The position numbers and the translations under genes are program-made. This document shows positions 21,521 through 31,699 of a stretch of DNA of 64,000 nucleotides, piece after piece; the first letter of the stretch is position 1, and the number at the start of each line of letters is the position of its first letter. Origin of the DNA: Cricetomys ansorgei (Eukaryota > Chordata > Mammalia > Rodentia > Nesomyidae); NCBI GenBank assembly GCA_026225945.1, contig JAMJFZ010002307.1, forward strand, positions 1,336,001 to 1,400,000, written 5' to 3'. The notes under the pieces were generated by a model, which made no database searches, was not told the DNA's origin, and saw only the letters and a program-made list of their open reading frames with translations.

Positions 21521-23058
21521 CTTACAGTGATAGCTTGGCTTTTTTTTTTTTTTCACGTGGAATGATAAGAAATCGATACGCATGCAGTGGAAATCAGTCC
21601 TCGATTTTATAAATTATTTCTCACCGGACTTGATAACTGGTGTGAGTCTTCTTGAGTTACAGTAATAAGACACCATCTCTGACCTGCCACTTGATCAGAA
21701 AAGAGAAACAACTAATAACCTACAGTGCAAATCCTCTTTGCCTTGGATGCTTTCGGCTGACCACGGCTTCATCGGGACACACGTACGTGGTAAACCGAGG
21801 CATGTATGGATATACAGTTTCATATGCACAAAATCTCCTAGAATGATATGCCAAAGACATTGTTAAGGAAGCCTTCTCTAGAGCTTCCTAAATGTTAAAT
21901 CCTTGAAGAACAAAAGGAGATTTTAAGTTATTTTTCAATCTGCAACAAAAGAACATTTTTTTCTTTGTACCCAGACGTGTCTAGGCTCTAAGATAAATAT
22001 TTCTAAAAATTCCACTTTCAGATTAACTTATTTAAGGGTACATTTTGCTACTAAATCATCTTGGCAGATCCATTTAGATGCAAAGTCTCCACATGAGCCA
22101 CTTCAAGGTAATTTCTGAGAGGGACAGATAATGAATACCTCCCACAGTCACCATGTTTCTGGCCAACACCCAGTTTTCAGTGCTTAATGCTTCAGCACTC
22201 TGGGGCTTGCTGAAGCACTGGGCCAAACGTTGCTACAGAGGGACTTTTTTTTTTTTTTAACGAAACTAAAAAATTTTTCTTGCCCTCAAATCCTTGCAAA
22301 AGTTGAATTCTACAAACCTAATCAATCAAAAAAATTATAAGACTGTCAGTTAAGAGTCTTTAAATTTCTCTGCATCCTAAAGTACATTTCTCTGGATATT
22401 TTTTTCTCTAAATTCCCATGGCCTCTGTCAACTCCACTCTCTATAAACTACATGGCCTAAACAACGTGGTACTAGGTTATTCACAAATGCAACAGACACG
22501 GGTTCACCGTGGAAAGCCTTCTTCAAGGAAGGTCCTACCGGCCTGCTGCACCCAGCCAACAGCCTCAGATCCAGACCACTGTGTGGCCTAATCCTTCAGG
22601 AACAGCCCATAACCAGTGACTGAGGCAGGAGGATAAAGGTTTGATCATTCGCACTAAGCCATTTTAAGCTAGAGCTTCCTAAGGTGGTTGGCTGGGGCTG
22701 CAGGCTCTGGACTACAATCAACTCTCCCTCTGCCCAGTTCTGCTTCCCTTACCAAGACAGATCCCAAGGGCACAGTCAATAAATATTCTCAGCACTACAC
22801 TGCCTCCAAGTCTGCTTCCTAGAGAATCCAAATTGTGTCATCAGTACTCAATTTATGACCTCTTTGGTTTTCAAAGAATGTCTATTATAAGAAATGATCA
22901 GGAATGCTTCTGTCCGCTTCTGTAACTCCTTAGTGAACCAGGGCAGCTTTCTTAAGGCCGCCTGAGAAAGACAGGGTCGAGGCAGGCACCTCCGACAGAA
23001 TCTGAGGGCACCATCACCACTCAGGCAGTCGGCATAAGTGGTCAAGAAGAAAGACAAA
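21521..23058. other. Unassigned sequence, possible old LTR at 22475-22840
   Basis: The stretch contains T-runs (21540-21554, 22245-22258). At 22475-22840 there is a 'cagtcaataaatattctc' site and a terminal-like 'gcttcctagagaatccaa', which could be an LTR or old DNA element. I cannot name it. No gene is recognised. Confidence 0.35.
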
Positions 23059-23059
23059 C

Positions 23060-23170
23060 CTGGAAACCAAGTGGAATGGTACATGGCTGTGATCCTACGT
23101 GCTAAGAGAGCTGAGAGCGAGAGCTGAGTGCTAAGAGAGTGAGCTCGTGACCTGTCTTGGCAGCATAACA
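23060..23170 (+). mobile_element. Degenerate B1-like fragment
   Basis: 'accaagtggaatggtacatgg', shortened here to its core 'gaatggtacatggctgtg', and 'gatcctacgtgctaagagag' loosely follow the 5' half of a B1-type SINE. An internal 'gagctgagagcgagagctgag' duplication disrupts it. Confidence 0.35.
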
Positions 23171-23239
23171 CGTACAAAATCAATCTGGGCGATTTAGTAA
23201 GACTTTTTTTTTTTCTTGAGTCTCAAAATACAAATAAGG

Positions 23240-23466
23240 GGTTGGGGGGGGATTGGAGAGATGGCTTGGCAGTTAGAAGCAGTTGCTGTTACAAAGGACC
23301 TGGGTTCAAGTCCCAGCACCCTCATGGCAGTTCACAGCCACCTATGACTCCAGTCCCAGAGGATCTGACACTTCCTCTGACCTCACCGGCACCAGGCATG
23401 CGTGTGGTGCACAGACATGTGTGCTGCCAAAACACCCGATCACATAAACTAAATAAATCTAAGTAA
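23240..23466 (+). mobile_element. B2 SINE
   Basis: A clear full-length B2: 'attggagagatggcttggca', 'acctgggttcaagtcccagc', 'catggcagttcacagccacc', 'ggatctgacacttcctctga', a 'gtgcacagacatgtgtg' segment and 'taaactaaataaatct' tail. The tail is the ancestral B2 form. Confidence 0.95.
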
Positions 23467-23470
23467 AACA

Positions 23471-23550
23471 AGGAGGTTGGAGAGGTAACTTGGTGCTAGC
23501 GCACTTACCTAGAACAATGCCTCATTCCAATCCCCATTGTCCCTTTGTCC
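23471..23550 (+). mobile_element. ID SINE
   Basis: 'ggaggttggagaggtaactt' to 'gcgcacttacctagaacaat' and 'cattccaatccccattgtcc' follow the ID plan (box A, anticodon region, box B). It sits immediately after the B2 tail and leads into a GGA-rich patch. Confidence 0.7.
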
Positions 23551-23555
23551 CAAAG

Positions 23556-23605
23556 AGGAAGAGAAAGAAGAGGAGGAGGGAGGAGGAGGAGGGAAGAGGG
23601 AAAGA
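23556..23605 (+). repeat. GGA-rich purine patch
   Basis: Imperfect GGA/GAA units follow the ID tail. Short frames across it are artefacts. Confidence 0.8.
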
Positions 23606-25004
23606 CTAAGCTGAAGAGAAGTATTGCCACCATGATGACAAATTCAAAGCAGATACAGCGACACAGCGATGCAGCTGGCAGGTCAAAGGGTCCATCAAGA
23701 GCTGCAATTCTGGGATTAGGCCTAGGGCCCAGGCGGGGCAGGGTACAAGCAGGACAGGGCTTGGCCTCACATTTGAATCTGTAAAAGTAGCTTCGGGGAG
23801 GGGAGGCATTAGAGCCTCCCCGAATACAAAGAGTCACAGTAACAAAGAGACAATATTTCGAGGAGAGAAAGTATTAAGAAGGAAGACAGGAATAACAGGA
23901 CAGATTTTTTTTTTTTTAAAGCATAGAAAAACAGACTGAGAGAAGACAGTTGGCAACTCCAGCCCCATTAGGGAAGCAACCAGACAGCCATGGTGAAAAC
24001 ACTGGCAGTCCAGGCCACAAGAGACACTCAGAGCTCTCATTAACCCTACGTCCAGAGCGGTCACTGAGTGTGATCGGCTCCTGCATGGCAGACGGCGCTG
24101 AAGGAGAAACCCACATCACTGGACCCATACCCAGCACTACACCACTGACTTCTTGAGAAGAAACCAATTGTTTCAGGCTGAGATGCTCTGAGGTCCTGGA
24201 CACAAGAAGCAATCACTAGTCAAGGAGCCATGAGACACCATGAGACACCATGCCATGATGTCTGCGTGGGGTGGGAGGGGGGCACCCACGAGAGGCAGAC
24301 GATCTATGGAGAAGCTTAAGGAACAAGGAGCCCAGGCTGCAGAAAGCAGTCTGTTACCTAGCCCTCTGTGGAGAAGTGTGTGTCCCTAGCATCTGTGGAT
24401 GGCTGGGGGACTCAGGGCTCCCTGCTGGAGCCTATGGCTCACCTAACCACAGGGGCTGCCTCTCTGCTGCCTGGTCCCCTTGTTCTGCACTGCCCCCTCC
24501 CTCCCACAGGGTAGAACCTTGCTGGGTGGGGTCTGCAGGCAGAGTGACAGGAAATCCCCATTGCCTTGGGTCTCCCCAGCACTCTGTTTGCTTCCCCAGC
24601 CCTCTGATACACTCAAGGGAACCTCAGCTTGGTTGTCACCACACTGTGCCCAGGGCTGTGTAGGATGTAGGAACCTGGCCAGATCACAGGCCACAGAGCT
24701 CACTAGGGCCAGTGGTGACTTCTGATACACAAACAAGGGACACTTCTAAAGTGAATGCAGCCTTCACAGGGACAACAGAGGCATCACCAGCTGCCACAGC
24801 CCACACAGTGCCACCTAAGCAGTGTGGCAAGAGATGAAGCTGCCAGCCACCACTCCTGCCCCAGCCTGGCAGGCTCCGATAGAACGGGATGCAGGAAGTG
24901 GCATCTCTTTGTCTTTTAAAATAAAACGAAAAAGAGAAACTTTTGTCTGTTTATTATGATTTGCAGTGTTATTTTTATTTACATTATCTTGATTGGTTAA
25001 CTGA
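23606..25004. other. Unassigned; GC-rich block at 24270-24720
   Basis: The 24270-24720 block is GC-rich and repeat-poor, with a 10-bp word 'catgagacac' repeated at 24228-24247 just before it. Overlapping frames on both strands (for example 24271-24663) lack domains and splice context. It could be conserved non-coding or an eroded element. Confidence 0.4.
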
Positions 25005-25143
25005 TTTGAAACATGGTCTCACCATGTAGCCCTGGCTAGTTTGAAATGTGTTATGTAGACCAAACTGGGCTCAAACCAATAGAGATCTATCTGCTTCCGC
25101 CTCCAGAGGGCTGGGATTAAAAGTCTGGGCCACCAAGTTTAGC
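25005..25143 (-). mobile_element. B1 SINE
   Basis: The plus strand shows 'gaaacatggtctcaccatgt', 'gtagaccaaactgggctcaa', 'tctatctgcttccgcctcc' and 'agggctgggattaaaagt', the reverse plan of a B1. Confidence 0.85.
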
Positions 25144-25149
25144 ATATTG

Positions 25150-25372
25150 GGTTTGTTGTTGTTGTTGTTGTTCCTGTGTTGTGCATGGGTGTTCTGCATG
25201 TATTTTTGAATACTTTGTATGCCTGGTACTTACAAAGGCCAGAAGAGGGCATTGGATTCCCTGGAACTGGAGTTACAGATGGCTGTAAGCTGCCCTTGTA
25301 GGTGTGGGAATTGCGTCCAGGTCCTCCGGAAGAATAGCCAGTGCTCCTAACCACTGAACCTCTCTCTAACAC
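25150..25372 (-). mobile_element. B2 SINE
   Basis: After a GTTGTT-rich tail the plus strand gives 'aaaggccagaagagggcatt', 'ccctggaactggagttacag', 'gtgtgggaattgcgtccagg', 'tcctccggaagaatagccag' and 'ccactgaacctctctctaac', the reverse of B2. It is adjacent to a B1 in the same orientation. Confidence 0.92.
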
Positions 25373-25379
25373 TTATGTT

Positions 25380-25772
25380 TTTATTATTAAAGGTCTTGCT
25401 ATATGGCCCAGGCTTCTCCACAGTTTCATTTTGTATTTAGCGCATTACTTTTATCTAACTTTATTATTCTTTACTTTGAAAGTAGATTTTTAAAATCTTT
25501 CCTTGCTGCCCTTGCTTATTTGATTCTTGATTGTTTCTGTTACATTTACTAATTTTTAGCTGATCCTATTTTCTTTTGTCCCTTCATCTCCTGTGGTTAT
25601 TGTTGATGTAGTCACACTTTTCTTTGGTTTTGTTGTATTTCTGTATGGTTGCTCTAGTTTCATTTCTGTTGACTGTGATAACTAAAGCAACTGACAAAAA
25701 GCAACTCAAGGGAGAAAGGGGGAAGTCCAGATTACAGTTCCAGATCGTGGTCCATCACCGCAGAGAAGTCAC
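25380..25772. other. Unassigned AT-rich sequence
   Basis: A B1-like trace ('ggtcttgctatatggcccag') lies at 25390-25412. The remainder is T-rich and unrecognised. Confidence 0.4.
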
Positions 25773-25776
25773 CACG

Positions 25777-25799
25777 GCGGGGGCGGGGGGGGGGGGGGG
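25777..25799 (+). repeat. G-run (5 + 15 G)
   Basis: A tract of 5 G, one C and 15 G. Long homopolymer G is quadruplex-prone and often length-variable or misassembled. Confidence 0.9.
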
Positions 25800-25970
25800 C
25801 CTGAGACAGCTGATTACATCACATCCAAAATCAAGAGCAGAGGGAAAAGAATGAAAAAATGCTCACTGCTTGCTTAAACTCAGCTTGATTTTTCAAATCC
25901 TGTGTAATTTGGGTCTCTCTGCCTAGAGAATGGTGCATGTGAGTACATACACACACATGTGTGAACATGT

Positions 25971-25989
25971 ATGCATGCATGCATGCACA

Positions 25990-26039
<50 letters not shown>
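25971..26039 (+). repeat. (ATGC)n then (CA)n microsatellite
   Basis: Four ATGC units lead through 'acacgcgcac' into about 22 CA units. Fully alternating purine-pyrimidine, a strong Z-DNA candidate. Confidence 0.95.
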
Positions 26040-26146
26040 AATGGGCTGGGTCTTCCCATATCAATTAACATTATTAAGACACACAGACATGCCCACAGGC
26101 CAACCCAATACAGACAACGGTCTCTCATTAAGACTCTCTTCCTAGT

Positions 26147-26186
26147 GATTCTAGGATATATCAAGTTATTCTAGGATATATCAAGA
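26147..26186 (+). repeat. 20-bp tandem duplication
   Basis: The word 'attctaggatatatcaag' occurs twice in a row with a 20-bp period, a simple recent duplication. Confidence 0.85.
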
Positions 26187-26399
26187 CAAAGAGAATCATC
26201 ATAGTGGTAACTTTTGGTAGTAGTCCTGTTATGGCAGTACTGGGGATTAAGTTCTCAAGGGAAGGCTGATGGCTAAGAGACCCATGTAAAACTGGAAGAG
26301 ATGAGCATCTCACACAAATCACAACATAGACACACAAGAAATGGAAAACTAAGGCAGCATGACTCCCCCAGGAGTTCAGAACTTGTCAGTGACACAATC

Positions 26400-26720
26400 C
26401 AAACATATTAAAATGGTTGAAGTGCAAAAGAATTCAAAAAGTTTAGTTTTTAAATGATCAGTGGTATCAATGCAGATACAAGCAAATGAAGTAGAGAAGT
26501 CCGTTCGGGGCTTGCCCGTAAAACCTGGAAACTTCAGTGAGAAATCCAACAAAGACAAGGATTTCAAAAAGGAACCTTGGACATAAAAATGTACTAAGCC
26601 AAATATAAAACGCAATAAAAAAAATCAACAGTAGATCAGATGATGTGAAAAAATAATATCAGGGAATAAATATAAGGCTAATGATTATCACAGTCAGATA
26701 ATAAAATCTGAACGTACTCA
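26400..26720 (+). mobile_element. Old L1, ORF1 fragment 1
   Basis: 'gacaaggatttcaaaaagga', then an A-rich segment with 'cagtagatcagatgatgtg' follows the coiled-coil part of ORF1 in old mammalian L1. It is riddled with stops. The copy continues after a MaLR at 27070, so this is the left end of a dispersed L1 running to about 31.1 kb. Confidence 0.55.
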
Positions 26721-27068
26721 TTGCTGTGGTAAAAATCCTTGGCAAAAGGAACTTAAGGAAGGAAGGACTCATTTTGATTAACAGTTTGAGGCCCTAGTCC
26801 ACCATGACAGGGAGCCTGGGTGACAGCTGCGTGGGGAAGTCGGCCATGCTGCATCTGCTTCAGGAGCAGAGAGAAGCAAACACTGGTGCTCAGCTCACCT
26901 TCCCCTTTCTACTTAATCCAGGACCCCAGCCCATGTGACAGTGCCACTCACACTCAGGGTGGCTCTTCTCTGGTCTGCTAAGTGTTCCTGGAAATACTCT
27001 TACAGACACACCCCAAGTGTGTTTCCAACTCGATTCTAAATCCTGTCAAATTGGCAATGGTCACAAAT
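26721..27068 (-). mobile_element. MaLR-type LTR inserted in L1 ORF1
   Basis: The plus strand gives 'cattgctgtggtaaaaatcc', 'agtccaccatgacagggagc', 'caggaccccagcccatgtga', 'cactcacactcagggtggct', 'acagacacaccccaagtgtg' and 'aaatcctgtcaaattggcaa', the reversed order of an old rodent MaLR LTR. L1 ORF1-like sequence lies on both sides. Confidence 0.75.
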
Positions 27069-27069
27069 A

Positions 27070-27740
27070 GCAATAAAGGGGAAAAAGGCAATAAAAATAT
27101 TGCACTCAGGACTTCTGGGACACGATTCGGAGACCACACCAGAAGCTGGAGCCGTAGCACATAGCTGAGGCAGGAGGAAAGTTCCAGTCCAGCTGATCTG
27201 GAACCTAAAGTCATAGAACTCGCAGCAGAAATTTCCCCAACTCGAGAAAAGATGCAGACATCTAAGCACAAGTAGTATTTAGAAACCCAAGCAGACATGA
27301 CCAGGAGAAAACAGCCTCCACATCGTACTGTAGTTAAAGAGTACAGGGCAAAGAATGAACACTGAAAGAGAACATTGCAAAGAGAAGATGCAGGTGCTCA
27401 CACAGGCACACCTGTCAGAATAAGAGCAGACATTTAAGGCCAAGATGCATGGCCTGGGCTACTGAGAGCCCTGGGAGAAACTAAGGGACAACAAAGAAAA
27501 ATTATACTTTAAAACCAAAAGGAAAATAAAGACCTCTCATGATAACATAAACCCACAACCATTAAACCAATATTGCAGAAAATAAATGAATATTGCACCC
27601 AGAATAGGAATAAATAAGCACACATCCAGGAGGGCTCAGGAAATAAATCTCACTAGAAGAATAACAGCATGAAGAGAATTGAGAAGAATTAAACATTAAT
27701 TCAGGAAAACAGAAATCTCAGGTGGAGAGGACAGAAATTG
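27070..27740 (+). mobile_element. Old L1, ORF1 fragment 2 (C-terminal half)
   Basis: The order resembles ORF1: 'gcagaaatttccccaactcg' (about 27222), 'ctccacatcgtactgtagtt' (27314), 'acctgtcagaataagagcag' (27412; the 'piris ad' region of the C-terminal domain) and 'aaaataaagacctctcatga' (27521). Frameshifts are frequent. The endonuclease half of ORF2 should follow, but it is missing or unrecognisable before 28190. Confidence 0.7.
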
Positions 27741-27754
27741 CTACAACCTTTCAG

Positions 27755-27905
27755 TTAAGGGTTGATGGCTCAGCTGCTGCCAAGACTGACGGCTTCAGTT
27801 TAGTCCCTGGAACCACACAGCAAGTTGTCCTCTAACCTTCACCTGCATACAACAGGATGCAAGCGTGCATACGTGTGTACAAACACCCACACACACACTA
27901 AATAA
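27755..27905 (+). mobile_element. B2/B3-type SINE
   Basis: 'agggttgatggctcagctgc', 'gtttagtccctggaaccac', 'gttgtcctctaaccttcacc' and a CA-rich tail mark a tRNA-derived B2/B3 SINE. It sits inside the L1 series. Confidence 0.75.
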
Positions 27906-28019
27906 TTGTAGGACAGTTACACTTACAACCTGCAAAAAATCCTCACCACTGACAAAATCACTGGCAGAAGTAATATATAGCTATGAATACCCACTTTTTT
28001 TAAAAAAAAAAAAAATCAG

Positions 28020-28190
28020 AGATAGTTGGGCGTTAATGGCAGACGCCTTTAATCCCAGCACTTGGGTGGCAGAGGCAGGCGGATATCTGAGTTGGAGGCC
28101 AATCTAGTCTACAGAGTGAGTTCCAAGAAAGCCAGAGATACACAGAGAAACCCTGTCTCAAAAAACAAAAAAACAAAAAACTAAAACTAA
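28020..28190 (+). mobile_element. B1 SINE, full length
   Basis: 'gttgggcgttaatggcagac', 'cctttaatcccagcacttgg', 'gcagaggcaggcggatatct' and 'gaaaccctgtctcaaaaa' with a long A-rich tail form a complete B1, inserted in the L1 series. Confidence 0.95.
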
Positions 28191-28887
28191 GAGAAATCAC
28201 AGTTAACTCAACGATGCACCTCAAAGTCTCAGGGGGAAAATGATCCCAAAATTGGTTAAAAAAATGAACAGCAAAGTTCAGGACAGTAACTAATGGACAA
28301 AAAGAACAACACAAAGGTTCAAGCAAACGAGGAACTTGTCCTTTGAAAAGATAAACAAGATTGACAAACTGAGAAAAGGACTCTAAAGAACTAAAATTAG
28401 TGGCTGAAAAAGAAAGGTTAAAGCAGACATTACTAAGATAACAAAATAGGGAATCTTTTGAAACCTCAGATTCCAAAAAGATTATAAAAACTAGAAGAAA
28501 TTGATAAATTTCTAGACATAGATGATCTACCAAAATTGAACCAAGAGGGCCTTTTTACAACAAACCAAGCTGATGTCAAGCAATGAGATTAATGCAGTAA
28601 TTTAAAAATTTCCAAAAGATGAAAAGTTACTTGACACTACTGAATTCTACCACACCTTTAGAGAGGCGCCAACACCCACACTCCTCAGATCATTCTGTGG
28701 CATAGAAAGGGAAGGCATGCTTCACACCACCCGAGGAACTCAGTATTACCTTTTAACGCCAAAACCAAGTAAGCAAATGACAAAAAAAATAATCCTACAC
28801 ACCAATCTACTTAATTAACATAGACACAAAAATCCTGAATAAACCACTTTCAAATCAAATAAAATTCCATATTAAAAAATATCACAG
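28191..28887 (+). mobile_element. Old L1, ORF2 fragment A
   Basis: 'gaagaaattgataaatttct' (about 28494; EEIDKFL), 'gaattctaccacacctttag' (28641; EFYQ region), 'acgccaaaaccaagtaagca' and 'acacaaaaatcctgaataaa' (28828; DAKILNK) place it in the fingers and palm of reverse transcriptase. Stops occur throughout. Confidence 0.85.
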
Positions 28888-29118
28888 ACTCTTGGGGTGG
28901 TGGGCTGGAGAGGTGACTTTGTGGCTAAAAGCACTGGCTGCTCTTCCAGAAGGTCTGGGTGTGATTCCCAGCATCCACTTGGTGAGTCACCACTGTCTTT
29001 AACTACAGTCCCAGGGTTTCTGACTCCCTCCTTCTGGCCTCTGTGGGCACTGCATAAACACGCAAGCAAAACACCCACACACATGAGATAACATGAAAAA
29101 TAAAATAAAATAAAAATG
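28888..29118 (+). mobile_element. B2 SINE with an 11-bp target duplication
   Basis: A full B2: 'gggctggagaggtgactttg', 'gcactggctgctcttccaga', 'gtgattcccagcatccactt', 'ctccttctggcctctgtggg' and an AAATAAAATA tail. The word AAATATCACAG occurs at 28877-28887 and again at 29119-29129, a perfect 11-bp duplication flanking the element. This shows L1-mediated insertion into the L1 ORF2. Confidence 0.97.
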
Positions 29119-29129
29119 AAATATCACAG

Positions 29130-29407
29130 GTTGGGATGACATTGCTTTTGCTCCAGAAAGCAAAGCGTAGTTCAATATTTGTGCGTCGACAAACATAACA
29201 CCACACACAAAGAGAACCGAAGCCGGGACCAATTATCATCTCAGTAGGAACAGAAAAGGCCTTGCATAAACCTAACACCCCTTCAGGATGAAGGCTCTGA
29301 AGAAACTAGGAAGAGAGGGACCACACCTCAGCATAAAAAGGCATGGGGGACAAAGCTACAGCTCACAGGAGGAGGTGCAAAAGCATTTCACCTAAAATAG
29401 AGGGCAA
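29130..29407 (+). mobile_element. Old L1, ORF2 fragment B
   Basis: 'gtcgacaaacataacaccac' (INKHN-type region), 'atcatctcagtaggaacaga' (29233; IISIDAEKAF) and 'aacaccccttcaggatgaag' (29274; HPFM region) continue ORF2 directly across the B2. Frame is lost several times. Confidence 0.85.
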
Positions 29408-29570
29408 AATTAAAGGCACGGTGGTGGACGCCTTTAACCCCAGCACTCGGGAGGCAGAGTTAGGCTGATCTCTGTGAGTTCGAGGCCAGCCTGGTCTACA
29501 GAGTGAGTTCTCGGACAGCCAGAGTTACAGCAGAGATACCCTGTCTCGGAAAAAATAAAATAAAATGAAA
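29408..29570 (+). mobile_element. B1 SINE, full length
   Basis: 'ggcacggtggtggacgcctt', 'taaccccagcactcgggagg', 'gttcgaggccagcctggtct' and 'agataccctgtctcgg' with a GAAATAAAAT tail. Low divergence, inserted in ORF2. Confidence 0.95.
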
Positions 29571-30249
29571 TGAAATAATACCAAGAGCAAGATAGCAATG
29601 TCTGCTCTCTTTACACCTACTCAAAACACTGACTGAATCCTAATCCAGAGCAGTAAGACAGAAACAGGAATAGAAAGGCAGCAAATAGAAAACATAGAAG
29701 TCAAGCCATACCTGTTTGTGGGTGATATCATCCTACACTGGGAATACTCTAAAGACTCTCACAGACTCGGAGGTCTGGTAAACACTTTCAGCAAAGGGAT
29801 ACAAAAGCAAAGAACAAAAAGCTGTCAGGTTTTTTTTTTCCTTCATACCAGTAATGAATAGCCATGATTTCCCACACAGGTACTGAAAAGTGTATGTAAA
29901 AATAAATACATACATACAAATAACCACTTTTGAACAAATGTTTCTGGTGAATCTGGATAACCATACGTGGAAGCATCAAGCTAGAAACATGAAGCTCTCA
30001 CTCTGTACAAAATCAGCCCAAAATGGACCCGAAAACCTTAAGAAAACTGGCAGCTACTGGAGGAAAGTGCAGGAGACGCCTGTGAGACCGCAGAGGAGGC
30101 CCTTCCATGAAGAAGCTCTCACTCTGGAAATAACTCCAAAGCGAACGATGAAGACCAAAGGCTTCTGCACAGCAGATGAAGCACTCACCAGGGAGAAGGA
30201 AGCACCAGCCCTCGGAACGGAAGACATCTTCCAGCTGTTCCTCTGCTGG
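29571..30249 (+). mobile_element. Old L1, ORF2 fragment C (active-site region)
   Basis: At 29712-29759 one frame reads LFVGDIILHWEYSKDS, where L1 reverse transcriptase has LFADDMILYIENPKDS. The catalytic FADD is now FVGD, so the first Asp is gone. Downstream, TKGFCTADEALT (about 30154) matches the KGFCTAK segment. The 144-aa frame at 29890-30324 is this relic and not a gene. Confidence 0.88.
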
Positions 30250-30254
30250 GGAAC

Positions 30255-30627
30255 TGTCCTAGTTTGCTTCTCTGTTGCTGTGATAAACCCTGGCCAAAAC
30301 CACTGTGGGGGAGGGAAGGGCTAATTTCCACTGACAGTTCAGTCTATCCTAGGAAAGCTGAGGCAGGAGCTTAAAGTAGACACCGTCGAGGATCCTTGCT
30401 TACGTAGGCTTGTTTTCCCTGATTTGCGCAGTTAGCTTTCTTATGCTCCTGCCCAGAGATGGCTCCACCTGCAGCGGGCTGGCCCCATCTACATCAGTTA
30501 ACAATCAAGAAAATGCCCCACAGATGTGCCCACAGGTCAGCCTGATCTAGGTAATTCCCCAAAGGTGATTTTCCTCTCCCCAATTATGTCCAGGCTTGTG
30601 CCAAGCTGACAAAAACTAATCAGCACA
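30255..30627 (-). mobile_element. Rodent MaLR-type LTR with 5-bp target duplication
   Basis: Same family as 4675-5034. On the plus strand it starts TGTCCTAGTTTGC and ends AATCAGCACA, 373 bp, with 'ctctgttgctgtgataaacc', 'caatcaagaaaatgcccca' and 'gccaagctgacaaaaactaa'. Flanks GGAAC (30250-30254) and GGGAC (30628-30632) are a 5-bp duplication with one mismatch, as ERVL/MaLR elements make. L1 ORF2 continues on the other side. Confidence 0.88.
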
Positions 30628-30795
30628 GGGACTAATGTCCACACTATATAAAGAACTCAAAACATTAAACACTCAAAGAAACAATAACCCAATCAATAAA
30701 TGACAGGATAAACTGAACAGGTTATCAAATGAAGAAATGCATATTCCCATGACAACATTCAACAATTTTAGCCATTTGATAGCTTAATGAGAACT
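30628..30795 (+). mobile_element. Old L1, ORF2 fragment D
   Basis: 'ccacactatataaagaactc', 'aaaacattaaacactcaaag', 'aacaataacccaatcaata' and 'caacattcaacaattttag' follow the ORF2 C-terminal region (LYKELKTLNT...NNPI). Short traces near 30985-31100 ('gcaaagatgtgggcattttc') suggest it continues after the next SINE. Confidence 0.8.
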
Positions 30796-30930
30796 GCACC
30801 GAAGCGAGGCGTGGTGCTCCCATCCGTTACCCCAACACTTGGGAGGCAGAGAAAGAGGGGGCATGGTGAGTTCAAGCCCCCAGCACAGTGAGTTAGAGGC
30901 TAGCCAGCACTGCATAACAAGAAGCTGGGC
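30796..30930 (+). mobile_element. B1-like SINE
   Basis: 'gaagcgaggcgtggtgctcc', 'taccccaacacttgggaggc' and 'gtgagttagaggctagccag' follow B1 order with an internal insertion. Inserted in the L1 series. Confidence 0.85.
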
Positions 30931-31104
30931 AGTTATTGTTCAGTGGTGTAGAGCTCCATCTTACAAGGTGGAAACAGGATAGACCACGGATGCTGACTGC
31001 AAAGATGTGGGCATTTTCAATAGCACTGGACAGGACTCAGCATCGGCAAACGGGAAGCTTCGAGTTACAGATACTTTACTACAATTAACACAGGGGGAGG
31101 GGGA

Positions 31105-31405
31105 GAGGAGAGAGGCTGAGGAAATGACTCAGTGGGTAAGAATGCTTGTTGTACAGGCACAAGGATCTGATTCCAGCACTCAGCACCCACTCACGCAGCT
31201 GGGCACGGTTGCCCGCCGCAGTTTCAACACTGCAGAGAGGAGACAGGATTCCGAGAACTCACTGGCCAGCCAGCTTAGCGAGCTTCCAGTTCAGAGAGAG
31301 ACCTTGTCTCAGGGCAAAAAGACACCGAATTAGAGAGGAAGACACGTGACATGGTTCCCTGTACCCACCCACACCTTAGTGCACACACAACACACACCCC
31401 AAAAT
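31105..31405 (+). mobile_element. B3 SINE
   Basis: B2-like head ('gaggaaatgactcagtgggt', 'acaaggatctgattccagca') joined to a B1-like body ('actcactggccagccagctt', 'gagagagaccttgtctcagg') and a CA-rich tail, the B3 plan. The 108-aa frame at 31007-31333 is an artefact. Confidence 0.85.
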
Positions 31406-31699
31406 AAACCGCACCCCACACTGTTGAGTGACAGAAGAGCACACCCGTATACAATACCCAGGAAAGCTAAGATGCCCTCATAGTACAGTGCACAGTACAG
31501 CAGAAAAGAGAGAGGTGGAGTATAAAACAGGCCTCTAGGACCGTATCCACAGCGTGGGAAGAGGGAGGGGTCCCTAACACTCCCATTTCTAAAACCAGCT
31601 ACGACCCTACCTTAAAGTAGTCGGCTATTCTTCAAAAATAGAGAGCATCACTTTTAGGAAGACAATCCTGTATAGAACGTACATTTCCTGTGAGAAAAA
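31406..31699. other. Unassigned sequence
   Basis: No family recognised. Confidence 0.4.

Noticed and set aside
29890..30324. 144-aa frame that could be called a gene
   Set aside because: It is a decayed L1 ORF2 piece (KGFCTA region) running into a MaLR LTR.
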